A DNA stretch of 64,000 bases from Clostridiales bacterium (GTDB taxonomy: Bacteria > Bacillota > Clostridia > Oscillospirales > Acutalibacteraceae), in assembly GCA_022799115.1 (NCBI GenBank), contig JAAWNT010000006.1, positions 1 through 64,000 of the forward strand. The letters are read 5' to 3'. Every line of letters begins with the position of its first letter. Within the stretch, counting starts at the first letter, position 1. The notes under the pieces are model-generated. The model was not told the DNA's origin. It ran no database searches and saw nothing but the letters and a program-made list of their open reading frames with translations. Position numbers and translations under genes: made by a program. Of the stretch, positions 26,505 to 34,247 are shown one piece after another.

Positions 26505-26639
26505 AAACGACATCCTTTAAGTTGGTCCTGTGAGGCTGACAAGGCGGTCTGCGTATGAAAAATAGCTCAACAGGGAAGTTGGGCTTATCCTTCAATGTAG
26601 AGCTTTCGCGCCTTTTGCTTCACAGCAAAGGGCGTTTTT
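26505..26639 (+). promoter_or_regulatory. PyrR-binding attenuator leader
   Basis: The sequence ATCCTTTAAGTTGGTCC followed by TGAGGCTGACAAGG (26512-26544) is the conserved PyrR anti-antiterminator element. A terminator stem CGCCTTTTGC / GCAAAGGGCG (26609-26634) with a T run follows. In the known mechanism, UMP-bound PyrR stabilises the first element, lets the terminator form and stops transcription of the pyrimidine genes. It sits directly before pyrR, an autoregulatory arrangement. Confidence 0.92.
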
Positions 26640-26670
26640 ATTTGCCCAAAAATAAGAGGAGGGGCGCAGC

Positions 26671-27204
26671 ATGCAGGAAAAAGCGGTAATCATGGATGAA
26701 AAGGCCATGGCAAGGGCCATCGCCCGTATGTCCTTTGAGGTGGTGGAGCGCAACCGCGGAGTTGAGAATTTGTGCATTATCGGAATCCTGCGCCGGGGCG
26801 CGGTGATCGCCCGTCGGATGGCGGAAAAAATCTCTGAAATCGAGAGCAAGCAGGTTCTTATGGGCAGTTTGGACATCACCCCCTACCGGGACGATCAGGA
26901 ACCTAGGCCCGGCCTACAGGACGTCTCCCGGATCGGATTTTCCGTACAGGGAAAAAAAATCGTGCTGGTGGACGACGTCATCTTCACGGGCAGAAGTGTG
27001 CGCGCCGCTATTGACGCCATTATGGGGCGGGGAAGGCCGGAATGCATCCAGCTGGCAACTCTCATTGACCGTGGACACCGGGAACTTCCTATGCGCCCGG
27101 ATTACGTGGGAAAAAACGTCCCCACCGCCCGGGAAGAAGTGGTCAAGGTACAAGTGGACAGCTATGATGGAATCAATCGGGCCGCTATATTAAGCAGGGA
27201 CTAG
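26671..27204 (+). CDS. pyrR: bifunctional PyrR: pyr operon attenuator and uracil phosphoribosyltransferase
   Basis: The product has 177 residues, the standard length. The PRPP-binding loop VLVDDVIFTGRSVRAA (about 92-107) and LMGSLDITPYRDD match PyrR. It binds the leader at 26505-26639 when UMP is high and attenuates transcription; it also has weak uracil phosphoribosyltransferase activity in known members. The ATG follows AGAGGAGGGG. pyrC follows after 214 bases that contain a second promoter. Confidence 0.95.
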   Translation: MQEKAVIMDEKAMARAIARMSFEVVERNRGVENLCIIGILRRGAVIARRMAEKISEIESKQVLMGSLDITPYRDDQEPRPGLQDVSRIGFSVQGKKIVLVDDVIFTGRSVRAAIDAIMGRGRPECIQLATLIDRGHRELPMRPDYVGKNVPTAREEVVKVQVDSYDGINRAAILSRD

Positions 27205-27350
27205 GCTCAGTTTGAAAAATGACAAAACATCGGACGGTATGCCTGCGAAAATTTGCCTTGTCTGGCGAAAAGATTCTCTCGCTCTTCGGCATTACGCTAT
27301 TTATCAGACATGACTTAGCTGTGAAAAAGAGAATCACAAAATATTTTATA
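27205..27350. other. spacer with possible interspersed repeat
   Basis: No gene or terminator is evident. A GC-balanced block (about 27225-27320) with CGGACGGTATGCCTGCG and GATTCTCTCGCTCTTCGGC looks compositionally unlike the flanking AT-rich DNA and might be a copy of a short interspersed element. This cannot be tested inside one window. Confidence 0.3.
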
Positions 27351-27379
27351 TTGAAAAGATATACGTGAGATAGTATAAT
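27351..27379 (+). promoter_or_regulatory. internal promoter upstream of pyrC
   Basis: TTGAAA (27351-27356), 17-base spacer, TATAAT (27374-27379), about 40 bases before the pyrC start. It lies downstream of the PyrR attenuator and would not be subject to it. Confidence 0.75.
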
Positions 27380-27418
27380 TATAAAAATTGTATGCGGGAA
27401 CGTTACGGAGGTGGAAAT

Positions 27419-28693
27419 TTGAAGCGTTTGTTGATTAAGGGAGCCCGTGTGGTGGATCCCAGCCAGCAGCTGGATCAGGTGATGGATCTCCTCATCGAGA
27501 ACGGCGTCATCCGGGAATTATCCCCGAGCATTTCTGAGGAAGCGGATGAAATAGTGGAAGCTACGGGCCTGGTGGCTGTCCCCGGCCTTGTAGACATGCA
27601 TGTGCATCTGCGGGATCCGGGATTTACCCAAAAGGAGGATATCCTCACCGGTTGCAAAGCGGCGGCGGCAGGAGGGATCACCAGCCTTTTATGTATGCCC
27701 AATACCAAACCGGCAATCGATTCGCCGGACACGGTGGAGGACATCCTGCGCCGCGCGGCGCAGGCCGACGCCCGGGTTTATGTAGCAAGCTGTATCACCA
27801 AAAACCTAAAGAGCAAAGAGCTATGCGACCTGCCCGCCATGAGACGGGCGGGAGCTGTGGCCCTGTCGGATGACGGTCGTCCGGTGGAAAACACCGCGCT
27901 GTTAGCCCAGGCTATGGGTATGGCGCCAAGCTTGGAGATGAAGGTGGTAGCCCACTGCGAAGACCTGTATTTGGCCGGCGGAGGCATCATCAACGAAGGA
28001 ACCATTTCTCGGGAACTGGGCGTCAGGGGAATCCCTGCCGCGGCGGAGGACGCCGGAACTGCTCGGGAAATTGCTATCGCGGCGGCCTATGGCGTGCCGG
28101 TGCATATCTGCCATGTGAGCACAAAAACCTCCGCAGCTCTGATCCGGGACGCCAAACGCCGGGGAGCGGCAGTGACCGCTGAAACCGCGCCGCATTATCT
28201 TTTGCTTACAGAGGATGCGCTCCTGAAACGGGACGCCGACTACCGGATGAATCCCCCTTTGCGCACAGAGGCGGACCGGTTGGCCATGATCGAGGCATTG
28301 AAAGACGGGACCTTAGACGCCATTGCCACCGATCACGCCCCCCATACCCCGGAGGAAAAGGCGGACTTTGAGAAAGCTCCCAACGGTTCTATCGGGATGG
28401 AGACGTCCTTCGCGGCCAGCTATACCGCGCTGGTAAAAACCGGCGCGCTCACCCTAGCGGAGCTCATCGAAAAGATGTCCTGCAATCCAGCCGCTATCCT
28501 TGGTATCCCGGCGGGAACCCTGAAGCCCGGAGCCAACGGAGATGTGGCCCTGATTGATATTAACCAAACCTGGACCGTGGATCCCACTAAGCTGCACGGT
28601 AAATCCAGGAATACCCCCTTTAAGGGGATGGAACTCACCGGCCGGGTGAAAGTCACCGTGTGCCGGGGACAGGTGGTCTACCGGGACTGCTGA
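27419..28693 (+). CDS. pyrC: dihydroorotase
   Basis: The product has 424 residues, class I dihydroorotase length. It closes N-carbamoyl-L-aspartate to dihydroorotate in UMP synthesis. Zinc-binding DMHVHLRDPGFTQKED (near 60), the ICHVST histidine and the catalytic Asp in ATDHAPHTPEEK (near 306) are intact. The TTG at 27419 is chosen because GGAGGTG lies seven bases upstream and homologues begin KRLLIKGARVVDP; the ATG at 27392 precedes the ribosome site. Confidence 0.95.
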   Translation: MKRLLIKGARVVDPSQQLDQVMDLLIENGVIRELSPSISEEADEIVEATGLVAVPGLVDMHVHLRDPGFTQKEDILTGCKAAAAGGITSLLCMPNTKPAIDSPDTVEDILRRAAQADARVYVASCITKNLKSKELCDLPAMRRAGAVALSDDGRPVENTALLAQAMGMAPSLEMKVVAHCEDLYLAGGGIINEGTISRELGVRGIPAAAEDAGTAREIAIAAAYGVPVHICHVSTKTSAALIRDAKRRGAAVTAETAPHYLLLTEDALLKRDADYRMNPPLRTEADRLAMIEALKDGTLDAIATDHAPHTPEEKADFEKAPNGSIGMETSFAASYTALVKTGALTLAELIEKMSCNPAAILGIPAGTLKPGANGDVALIDINQTWTVDPTKLHGKSRNTPFKGMELTGRVKVTVCRGQVVYRDC

Positions 28694-28855
28694 CGGAACC
28701 AATTAATAGATAATAGAAATAAAACAAGCGGCCAGCTGGAAAAAACGGCGCCGCCCGATCTTTCAACGGAAGGTTTGTCCTTTTTAGAGGCGGGCGGAAT
28801 CACTGAGCCAAACCGAACAAAACACTCCAGCGCCTGCGAAAGGATGGATATCAAA

Positions 28856-29788
28856 ATGTCCCTGGATCGATTAATCGAAGCAATTGTACAAAAGCAGAAC
28901 CCCACGGTGGCCGGCTTAGATCCCAAGCTGAGCTACATCCCGGAGTATCTTCGGGAGCAGGCCTACCAGCAGCACGGCAAGAATTTATTCGGCGCGGCTG
29001 CGGCGATCTTATCCTATAATAAGCAGCTTATCGACGCGCTTTATGATGTGGTTCCCGCGATAAAGCCTCAGTGCGCCTACTACGAGATGTACGGTTGGCA
29101 GGGGATGAAAACCCTGACAGAAACCATCGCTTATGCAAAAGAAAAGGGAATGTTTGTTATCACCGACGGCAAGAGAAACGACATCGGCACCACGATGGAA
29201 GCCTATGCCGCAGCTCATTTGGGCGAAACCGATGTGGAAGGACAGGCGTTCGAGGCGTTTGGCGGGGACGCTCTCACAGTGAACGGCTACTTGGGTTCCG
29301 ATGGGATTACCCCGGTGATCGATGTCTGCAACAAGCAGGATAAGGGAATGTTTGTGCTGGTCAAGACCTCCAACAAATCCTCTGGTGAAATTCAGAACCA
29401 GGAGCTTACCGGTGGGGATACTCTCTATTACACCATGGGTATGATGTGCGAACGCTGGGGCGAGCAGCTCAAAGGGAAATACGGCTACTCCGGCGTGGGG
29501 GCTGTGGTGGGGGCCACCTATCCCGCCCAGCTGGAAGAGCTCAGGGAATGCCTGCCCCGCACCTTTTTCCTGGTACCTGGCTACGGCGCCCAGGGAGGAG
29601 GGGCAAAAGACGTGCTGCCCGCCTTCGATAAAAACGGGTTGGGCGCGGTGGTCAACTCCTCCCGGGGAATTCTGTGCGCCTGGCAGAAAGAGGGCTGCGC
29701 ACCGGAGGACTTCGCGCAGGCGGCCCGCCGTGAGGCCATCCGCATGCGGGATGAGATTATGGGTCTGGTAGGAAAAATCACCCTGTAA
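28856..29788 (+). CDS. pyrF: orotidine 5'-phosphate decarboxylase, type 2
   Basis: The product has 310 residues, the longer type 2 form. It decarboxylates OMP to UMP, the last step of the de novo pathway. The catalytic Asp-Lys-Asp network is visible in TDGKRNDIGTT (about 100-110), and LVPGYGAQGGGAKD carries the phosphate-binding glycine loop. I choose the ATG at 28856 after GAAAGGATGG; the ATG at 28844 would add four residues and overlaps that site. It lies between pyrC and carA on the same strand. Confidence 0.93.
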   Translation: MSLDRLIEAIVQKQNPTVAGLDPKLSYIPEYLREQAYQQHGKNLFGAAAAILSYNKQLIDALYDVVPAIKPQCAYYEMYGWQGMKTLTETIAYAKEKGMFVITDGKRNDIGTTMEAYAAAHLGETDVEGQAFEAFGGDALTVNGYLGSDGITPVIDVCNKQDKGMFVLVKTSNKSSGEIQNQELTGGDTLYYTMGMMCERWGEQLKGKYGYSGVGAVVGATYPAQLEELRECLPRTFFLVPGYGAQGGGAKDVLPAFDKNGLGAVVNSSRGILCAWQKEGCAPEDFAQAARREAIRMRDEIMGLVGKITL

Positions 29789-29851
29789 CAAAGTGATTCG
29801 CAAATACTGAAGACAGAGGAATTGGATAACGAAAAACAGGAGGTCAAACAT

Positions 29852-30958
29852 ATGGCAGAGAATGCGCAAAGCAAAGTGTCCAAAGCATATCTAGTGTTGG
29901 AAGACGGAACCGTCTATGAGGGCTACTCCATGGGCAAGTGCGGCAAGGCTGTGGGAGAAGTGGTGTTCAACACCAATTGTTCCACCTATCAGGACTTGCT
30001 GTCCGATCCCACCTACAGCGGGCAAATCGTGGTGCAGACCTATCCCCTGATCGGCAACCGGGGCGTGGACCCCAACGCGTCCTCCCGGCTGGTAGCCAGC
30101 GGCTACGTGGTTCGTGAGTGGTGTGTGGAACCCACCGACGCTCACGAATACGTCACTCTGGATGAGTTTCTCCAGGAGGACGGCATTACCGGACTGTGCG
30201 GCGTGGATACCCGCAGTCTGACCCGCCGCATCCGCAAGAACGGCGTGATGAACGGGGCCATTGTGGATTCTCTTGAAAATTTGGAAGACCTCCTGAAAGA
30301 ATTAAAGGACTACCGAGTCCCCCCGGCGATCGGAAAGGTCACGGTCAGCGAGCCGGTGCGTTTGGAAGCGGAAAATCCCAAATATGAACTGGCGGTGCCG
30401 GACTACGGCATGCGCCGGGGGATCCTTGATTTCCTGCGGCAGCGGGGCTGTAACATCACGTTGTACCCCGCCTACACCAGCGCTCAGGAACTGCTGAAAA
30501 ATAATCCCGACGGCGTGATGCTGTCCGACGGCCCCGGCGATCCCTGGGATAATCCTGAGATCATCGAAATCATCAAAGAGCTTACAAAATCCGGCAAGCC
30601 CTTGTTCGGCGTGGGGTTAGGCCACCAGCTGTTGGCGGTTGCCGCGGGCTTTGAAATTGAAAAGCTGCCCGTGGGACATCGGGGTTCCAATCAGCCGGCC
30701 CGCCGCCTGGATACCGGCCGTGTGCTCATCACCAGCCAGAACCACGGCTATGCCGTTGCAAAGGAAAGCGTAAAGGACGAGATTGCCCAAATTACCCATG
30801 TAAACGTCAACGACGGCACGGTGGAAGGCCTTAGTTATAAAACATTTCCCGCCCTTACCGTACAATTTGAGCCCAGCGACGGGCCTGGCTATCAGGATAC
30901 CGCCTATCTGTTCGACCAGTATGTAGCCATGCTTGAAGGAGGAAACGCCAATGCCTAA
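29852..30958 (+). CDS. carA: carbamoyl-phosphate synthase small subunit lacking the glutaminase triad
   Basis: The product has 368 residues, normal length. The N-terminal CarA domain is well conserved (LVLEDGTVYEG, QTYPLIGNRGV, GLCGVDTR). The class I amidotransferase domain keeps SDGPGDP and ITSQNHGYAV, but the nucleophile elbow GICLGHQ reads GVGLGHQ, so the catalytic Cys is Gly255. The HPEASPGP triad block reads EPSDGPGY, placing Glu340 at the His and Ser342 at the Glu; GANHP is also GSNQP. All three E. coli triad positions (Cys269, His353, Glu355) are replaced while spacing is kept with one single-residue indel. I infer that it cannot release ammonia from glutamine and acts structurally. 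The ATG follows AGGAGG, and the stop overlaps carB by eight bases. The protein is otherwise full-length with no frameshift. Confidence 0.92.
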   Translation: MAENAQSKVSKAYLVLEDGTVYEGYSMGKCGKAVGEVVFNTNCSTYQDLLSDPTYSGQIVVQTYPLIGNRGVDPNASSRLVASGYVVREWCVEPTDAHEYVTLDEFLQEDGITGLCGVDTRSLTRRIRKNGVMNGAIVDSLENLEDLLKELKDYRVPPAIGKVTVSEPVRLEAENPKYELAVPDYGMRRGILDFLRQRGCNITLYPAYTSAQELLKNNPDGVMLSDGPGDPWDNPEIIEIIKELTKSGKPLFGVGLGHQLLAVAAGFEIEKLPVGHRGSNQPARRLDTGRVLITSQNHGYAVAKESVKDEIAQITHVNVNDGTVEGLSYKTFPALTVQFEPSDGPGYQDTAYLFDQYVAMLEGGNANA

Positions 30959-33900
30959 ACGTGAAGATATCAAAAAGGTTCTTGTCATCGGGTCCGGTCC
31001 TATTGTCATTGGACAGGCCGCGGAATTCGACTACGCGGGTACGCAAGCCTGCCGCGCCTTAAAGGAAGAGGGCATCGAAGTGGTGCTCATCAACTCCAAC
31101 CCCGCCACCATCATGACCGACAAGGTGATGGCAGACCATATCTACATTGAGCCGCTGCGTCTGGACGTAGTCAAGCGTATCCTGGAGAAGGAACGTCCTG
31201 ACAGCGTATTGGCCACTTTGGGCGGTCAGACCGGTCTTAATCTGGGCATGGAGCTGGCGGCCGACGGCATTCTTGAGCGGCTGAATATCAAGCTGCTGGG
31301 TGCAAACCCGGAAACCATCCGCAAGGCGGAGGACCGCCAGGCGTTTAAAGACACCATGGAGGAAATCGGGGAACCCTGTATTCTTTCCAAGGTTATTGAG
31401 ACGGTGGAGGACGCCCTGGACTTTGCCGAAGAGATCGGATATCCCGTAGTGGTCCGGCCCGCCTACACATTGGGCGGCACCGGCGGCGGCTTTGCCAACA
31501 ACCGGCAGGAGCTGCACGATATCTGTGAAGTGGGTCTGCGCGCCTCCATGATTCATCAGGCCCTGATCGAGAAGAGCGTCGCTGGATGGAAAGAGATTGA
31601 ATACGAGACTGTGCGGGACGCCAACGGCAATTGTATCACTGTGTGTTCCATGGAGAACATCGACCCGGTGGGCGTGCATACCGGCGACTCCATCGTGGTG
31701 GCTCCGGCCCAAACCCTCACTGCCCCGGAGGCCGTGATGATGCGTTCATCCGCCCTCAATATCGTTACCGCGTTGGGCATAGAGGGCGGCTGCAACGTGC
31801 AGTTTGCGCTTAAGCCCAACAGCATGGAATATGCGGTCATCGAGGTGAACCCCCGCTTGTCCCGTTCCTCGGCGCTTGCCTCCAAGGCCACCGGATATCC
31901 CATCGCCAAGGTAGCGACCAAAATCGCCATCGGTTATACCTTGGACGAGATTGTCAACACCGTCACCGGCAACACCTACGCCTGCAACGAGCCTGCGGTG
32001 GACTACTGTGTGTTAAAGTTCCCCAAATGGCCGTTTGATAAATTTGTCTACGGCAACCGTACCATCGGTACCCAGATGAAGGCTACCGGAGAGGTTATGT
32101 CCATCGGCACCAGCTTTGAGCTGGCCTTCATGAAGGCGGTGCGTTCCATTGAACTGGGCATTGACACGCCCAATCTTCCCAAGCTCCTGGACCTTACCAA
32201 GGAGGAGCTTTACGACATGATCTCCCACTGCGACGACGAGCGTATCTTCGTGATCTATCAGGCCATGAAGAAGGGGGTTACCGCCCAACAGGTGCATGAT
32301 ATCACCATGATTGACCATTGGTTCCTCAGCAAACTCAAAAAGATTGCCACTATGGAATCCGAGCTTAGCAGCGGAGCGCTCACGGAGGAAAAATACATGC
32401 AGGCCAAACGTCTGGGCTTTTTGGATAAGACCATTGAAAAGCTTTCCGGACAGCAGCTGCCCATGCAGCGCGCCGCTGCCTATAAGATGGTGGACACCTG
32501 TGCCGCCGAGTTTGACGCCCAGACTCCCTATTTCTACTCTACTTGGGACGATGAGAACGAGGCCGCCCTGCATATAGAGGAAAATCCCAACGACAAAAAG
32601 ACCATCCTGGTATTTGGCTCCGGCCCTATCCGCATCGGCCAGGGCATCGAGTTCGATTACTGTTCGGTGCACTGTGTGAAAACCTTAAAAGAGCAGGGGT
32701 ATGAAGCCATCATCGCCAACAACAACCCGGAAACCGTGTCCACTGACTTCGATACCTCCGATCGCTTATACTTTGACCCTCTGACTCCCGAGGATGTGCG
32801 TTCCGTGGTGGAGACGGAAAAGCCCTATGCCTGCGTGGTGCAGTTCGGCGGCCAAACCGCCATCAAGCTGTCTCAGCATTTGAACGAAATGGGCCTGAAG
32901 ATCTTGGGCACCCCGGTGGATTCCATTGACGCCGCCGAGGACAAGGAGCGTTTCGACGCGTTGCTGGAGTCGCTTAATATCCCCCGTCCCAAGGGAGAGA
33001 CCGTATTCACCACCGAGGAGGCGCTGGAGTCTGCCAACCGGCTGGGCTATCCGGTGCTGCTGCGTCCCTCCTATGTGCTGGGCGGGCAGAATATGATTAT
33101 CGCCTATTCCGACGCCGATGTCACCGAATACATGGCCATCATCACCTCCCATGAGCTGGAGAATCCCGTGCTTATCGATAAATACATGATGGGCACCGAG
33201 GTGGAAGTGGACGCCATCTGCGACGGCGAAGACTTCCTGATTCCCGGCATCATGGAACACGTGGAGCGGGCAGGAATCCATTCCGGCGACTCCATCTCGG
33301 TATATCCTTCCCAGAGTATCCCACAAAAGCACAAGGATACCATTATCAAATATACCGCCGACATGGCGAAGGCCCTCAAGGTGGTTGGCCTGGTCAACGT
33401 GCAGTACGTCATCTATGAGGATCAGGTTTACGTCATCGAGGTCAATCCTCGTTCCTCACGTACTGTGCCCTACATCAGCAAGGTTACCGGCGTGCCCATG
33501 GTGGATTTGGCCACCCGCTGCATGCTGGGGGAAAAGCTTAAGGATATGGGCTTCGGCACTGGGCTGTACAGAGAGGCCGACTATGTCAGCGTGAAAGTAC
33601 CGGTGTTCTCCTTTGAAAAGCTTAAGGACGTGGATGTGGCCTTGGGGCCGGAGATGAAGTCCACCGGCGAGGTGCTGGGCATTGCCAAGACCTTCCAGGA
33701 TGCGCTGCTCAAGGGCTTGACCGCAGCCGGCTACAAGTTCAAGAAACAGGGCGGCGTGCTAATCAGCGTAAGGGATACCGACAAGCAGGAGGCCCTTGAG
33801 ATTGCCGACCGGTTTGCAAAGCTGGGCTTTGACATCTACGCTACCTCCGGCACCGCGCATCTGTTCAACAAGAACATGATCGCGGCCTCCTCGGTGAAGA

Positions 33901-34142
33901 AACTCAGTGAGGAAGGTCCCAACATCGCGGATCTGCTGGAGAGCGGAAAGGTGGACTATGTGGTGTCTACCTCAGCCAAAGGCCGCTTGCCCGCATTGGA
34001 CAGCGTGAAGCTGCGCCGTATGACCATCGAGCATGCCATCCCCTGCCTGACGGCGCTGGATACCGCCACCGCGTTGCTGAGCTGTTTGGAGATGGATCAC
34101 ACCATCGACGATCTGGAGCTTATTGATATCACACAAATTTAA
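30951..34142 (+). CDS. carB: carbamoyl-phosphate synthase large subunit
   Basis: The product has 1063 residues (E. coli 1073). It makes carbamoyl phosphate from bicarbonate, ammonia and two ATP. The first ATP-grasp half has VIGSGPIVIGQAAEFDYAG and the YTLGGTGGGFANN loop; the second has VFGSGPIRIGQGIEFDY and YVLGGQNMIIAY; a C-terminal MGS-like allosteric domain has ISVRDTDKQEA and YATSGTAHLF. Both synthetase halves look intact. GGAGGAAACGCC precedes the ATG at 30951, which overlaps the carA stop. Because the paired CarA lacks its glutaminase triad, free ammonia is the likely nitrogen donor (inference). Confidence 0.96.
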   Translation: MPKREDIKKVLVIGSGPIVIGQAAEFDYAGTQACRALKEEGIEVVLINSNPATIMTDKVMADHIYIEPLRLDVVKRILEKERPDSVLATLGGQTGLNLGMELAADGILERLNIKLLGANPETIRKAEDRQAFKDTMEEIGEPCILSKVIETVEDALDFAEEIGYPVVVRPAYTLGGTGGGFANNRQELHDICEVGLRASMIHQALIEKSVAGWKEIEYETVRDANGNCITVCSMENIDPVGVHTGDSIVVAPAQTLTAPEAVMMRSSALNIVTALGIEGGCNVQFALKPNSMEYAVIEVNPRLSRSSALASKATGYPIAKVATKIAIGYTLDEIVNTVTGNTYACNEPAVDYCVLKFPKWPFDKFVYGNRTIGTQMKATGEVMSIGTSFELAFMKAVRSIELGIDTPNLPKLLDLTKEELYDMISHCDDERIFVIYQAMKKGVTAQQVHDITMIDHWFLSKLKKIATMESELSSGALTEEKYMQAKRLGFLDKTIEKLSGQQLPMQRAAAYKMVDTCAAEFDAQTPYFYSTWDDENEAALHIEENPNDKKTILVFGSGPIRIGQGIEFDYCSVHCVKTLKEQGYEAIIANNNPETVSTDFDTSDRLYFDPLTPEDVRSVVETEKPYACVVQFGGQTAIKLSQHLNEMGLKILGTPVDSIDAAEDKERFDALLESLNIPRPKGETVFTTEEALESANRLGYPVLLRPSYVLGGQNMIIAYSDADVTEYMAIITSHELENPVLIDKYMMGTEVEVDAICDGEDFLIPGIMEHVERAGIHSGDSISVYPSQSIPQKHKDTIIKYTADMAKALKVVGLVNVQYVIYEDQVYVIEVNPRSSRTVPYISKVTGVPMVDLATRCMLGEKLKDMGFGTGLYREADYVSVKVPVFSFEKLKDVDVALGPEMKSTGEVLGIAKTFQDALLKGLTAAGYKFKKQGGVLISVRDTDKQEALEIADRFAKLGFDIYATSGTAHLFNKNMIAASSVKKLSEEGPNIADLLESGKVDYVVSTSAKGRLPALDSVKLRRMTIEHAIPCLTALDTATALLSCLEMDHTIDDLELIDITQI

Positions 34143-34162
34143 TCGCTGCTTTCAATAGCAAG

Positions 34163-34196
34163 AAGCCGGATGGAAGAATTCTTCCATCCGGCTTTT
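34163..34196. terminator. bidirectional terminator after carB
   Basis: A 32-base perfect palindrome, AAGCCGGATGGAAG-AATT-CTTCCATCCGGCTT, with T/A runs on each side. It separates convergent carB and the CotH gene. Confidence 0.88.
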
Positions 34197-34247
34197 CGTG
34201 TGTGATTGATTGGAGTACAGGCGGAAAGACAGGAACCGTTCAAGCGA

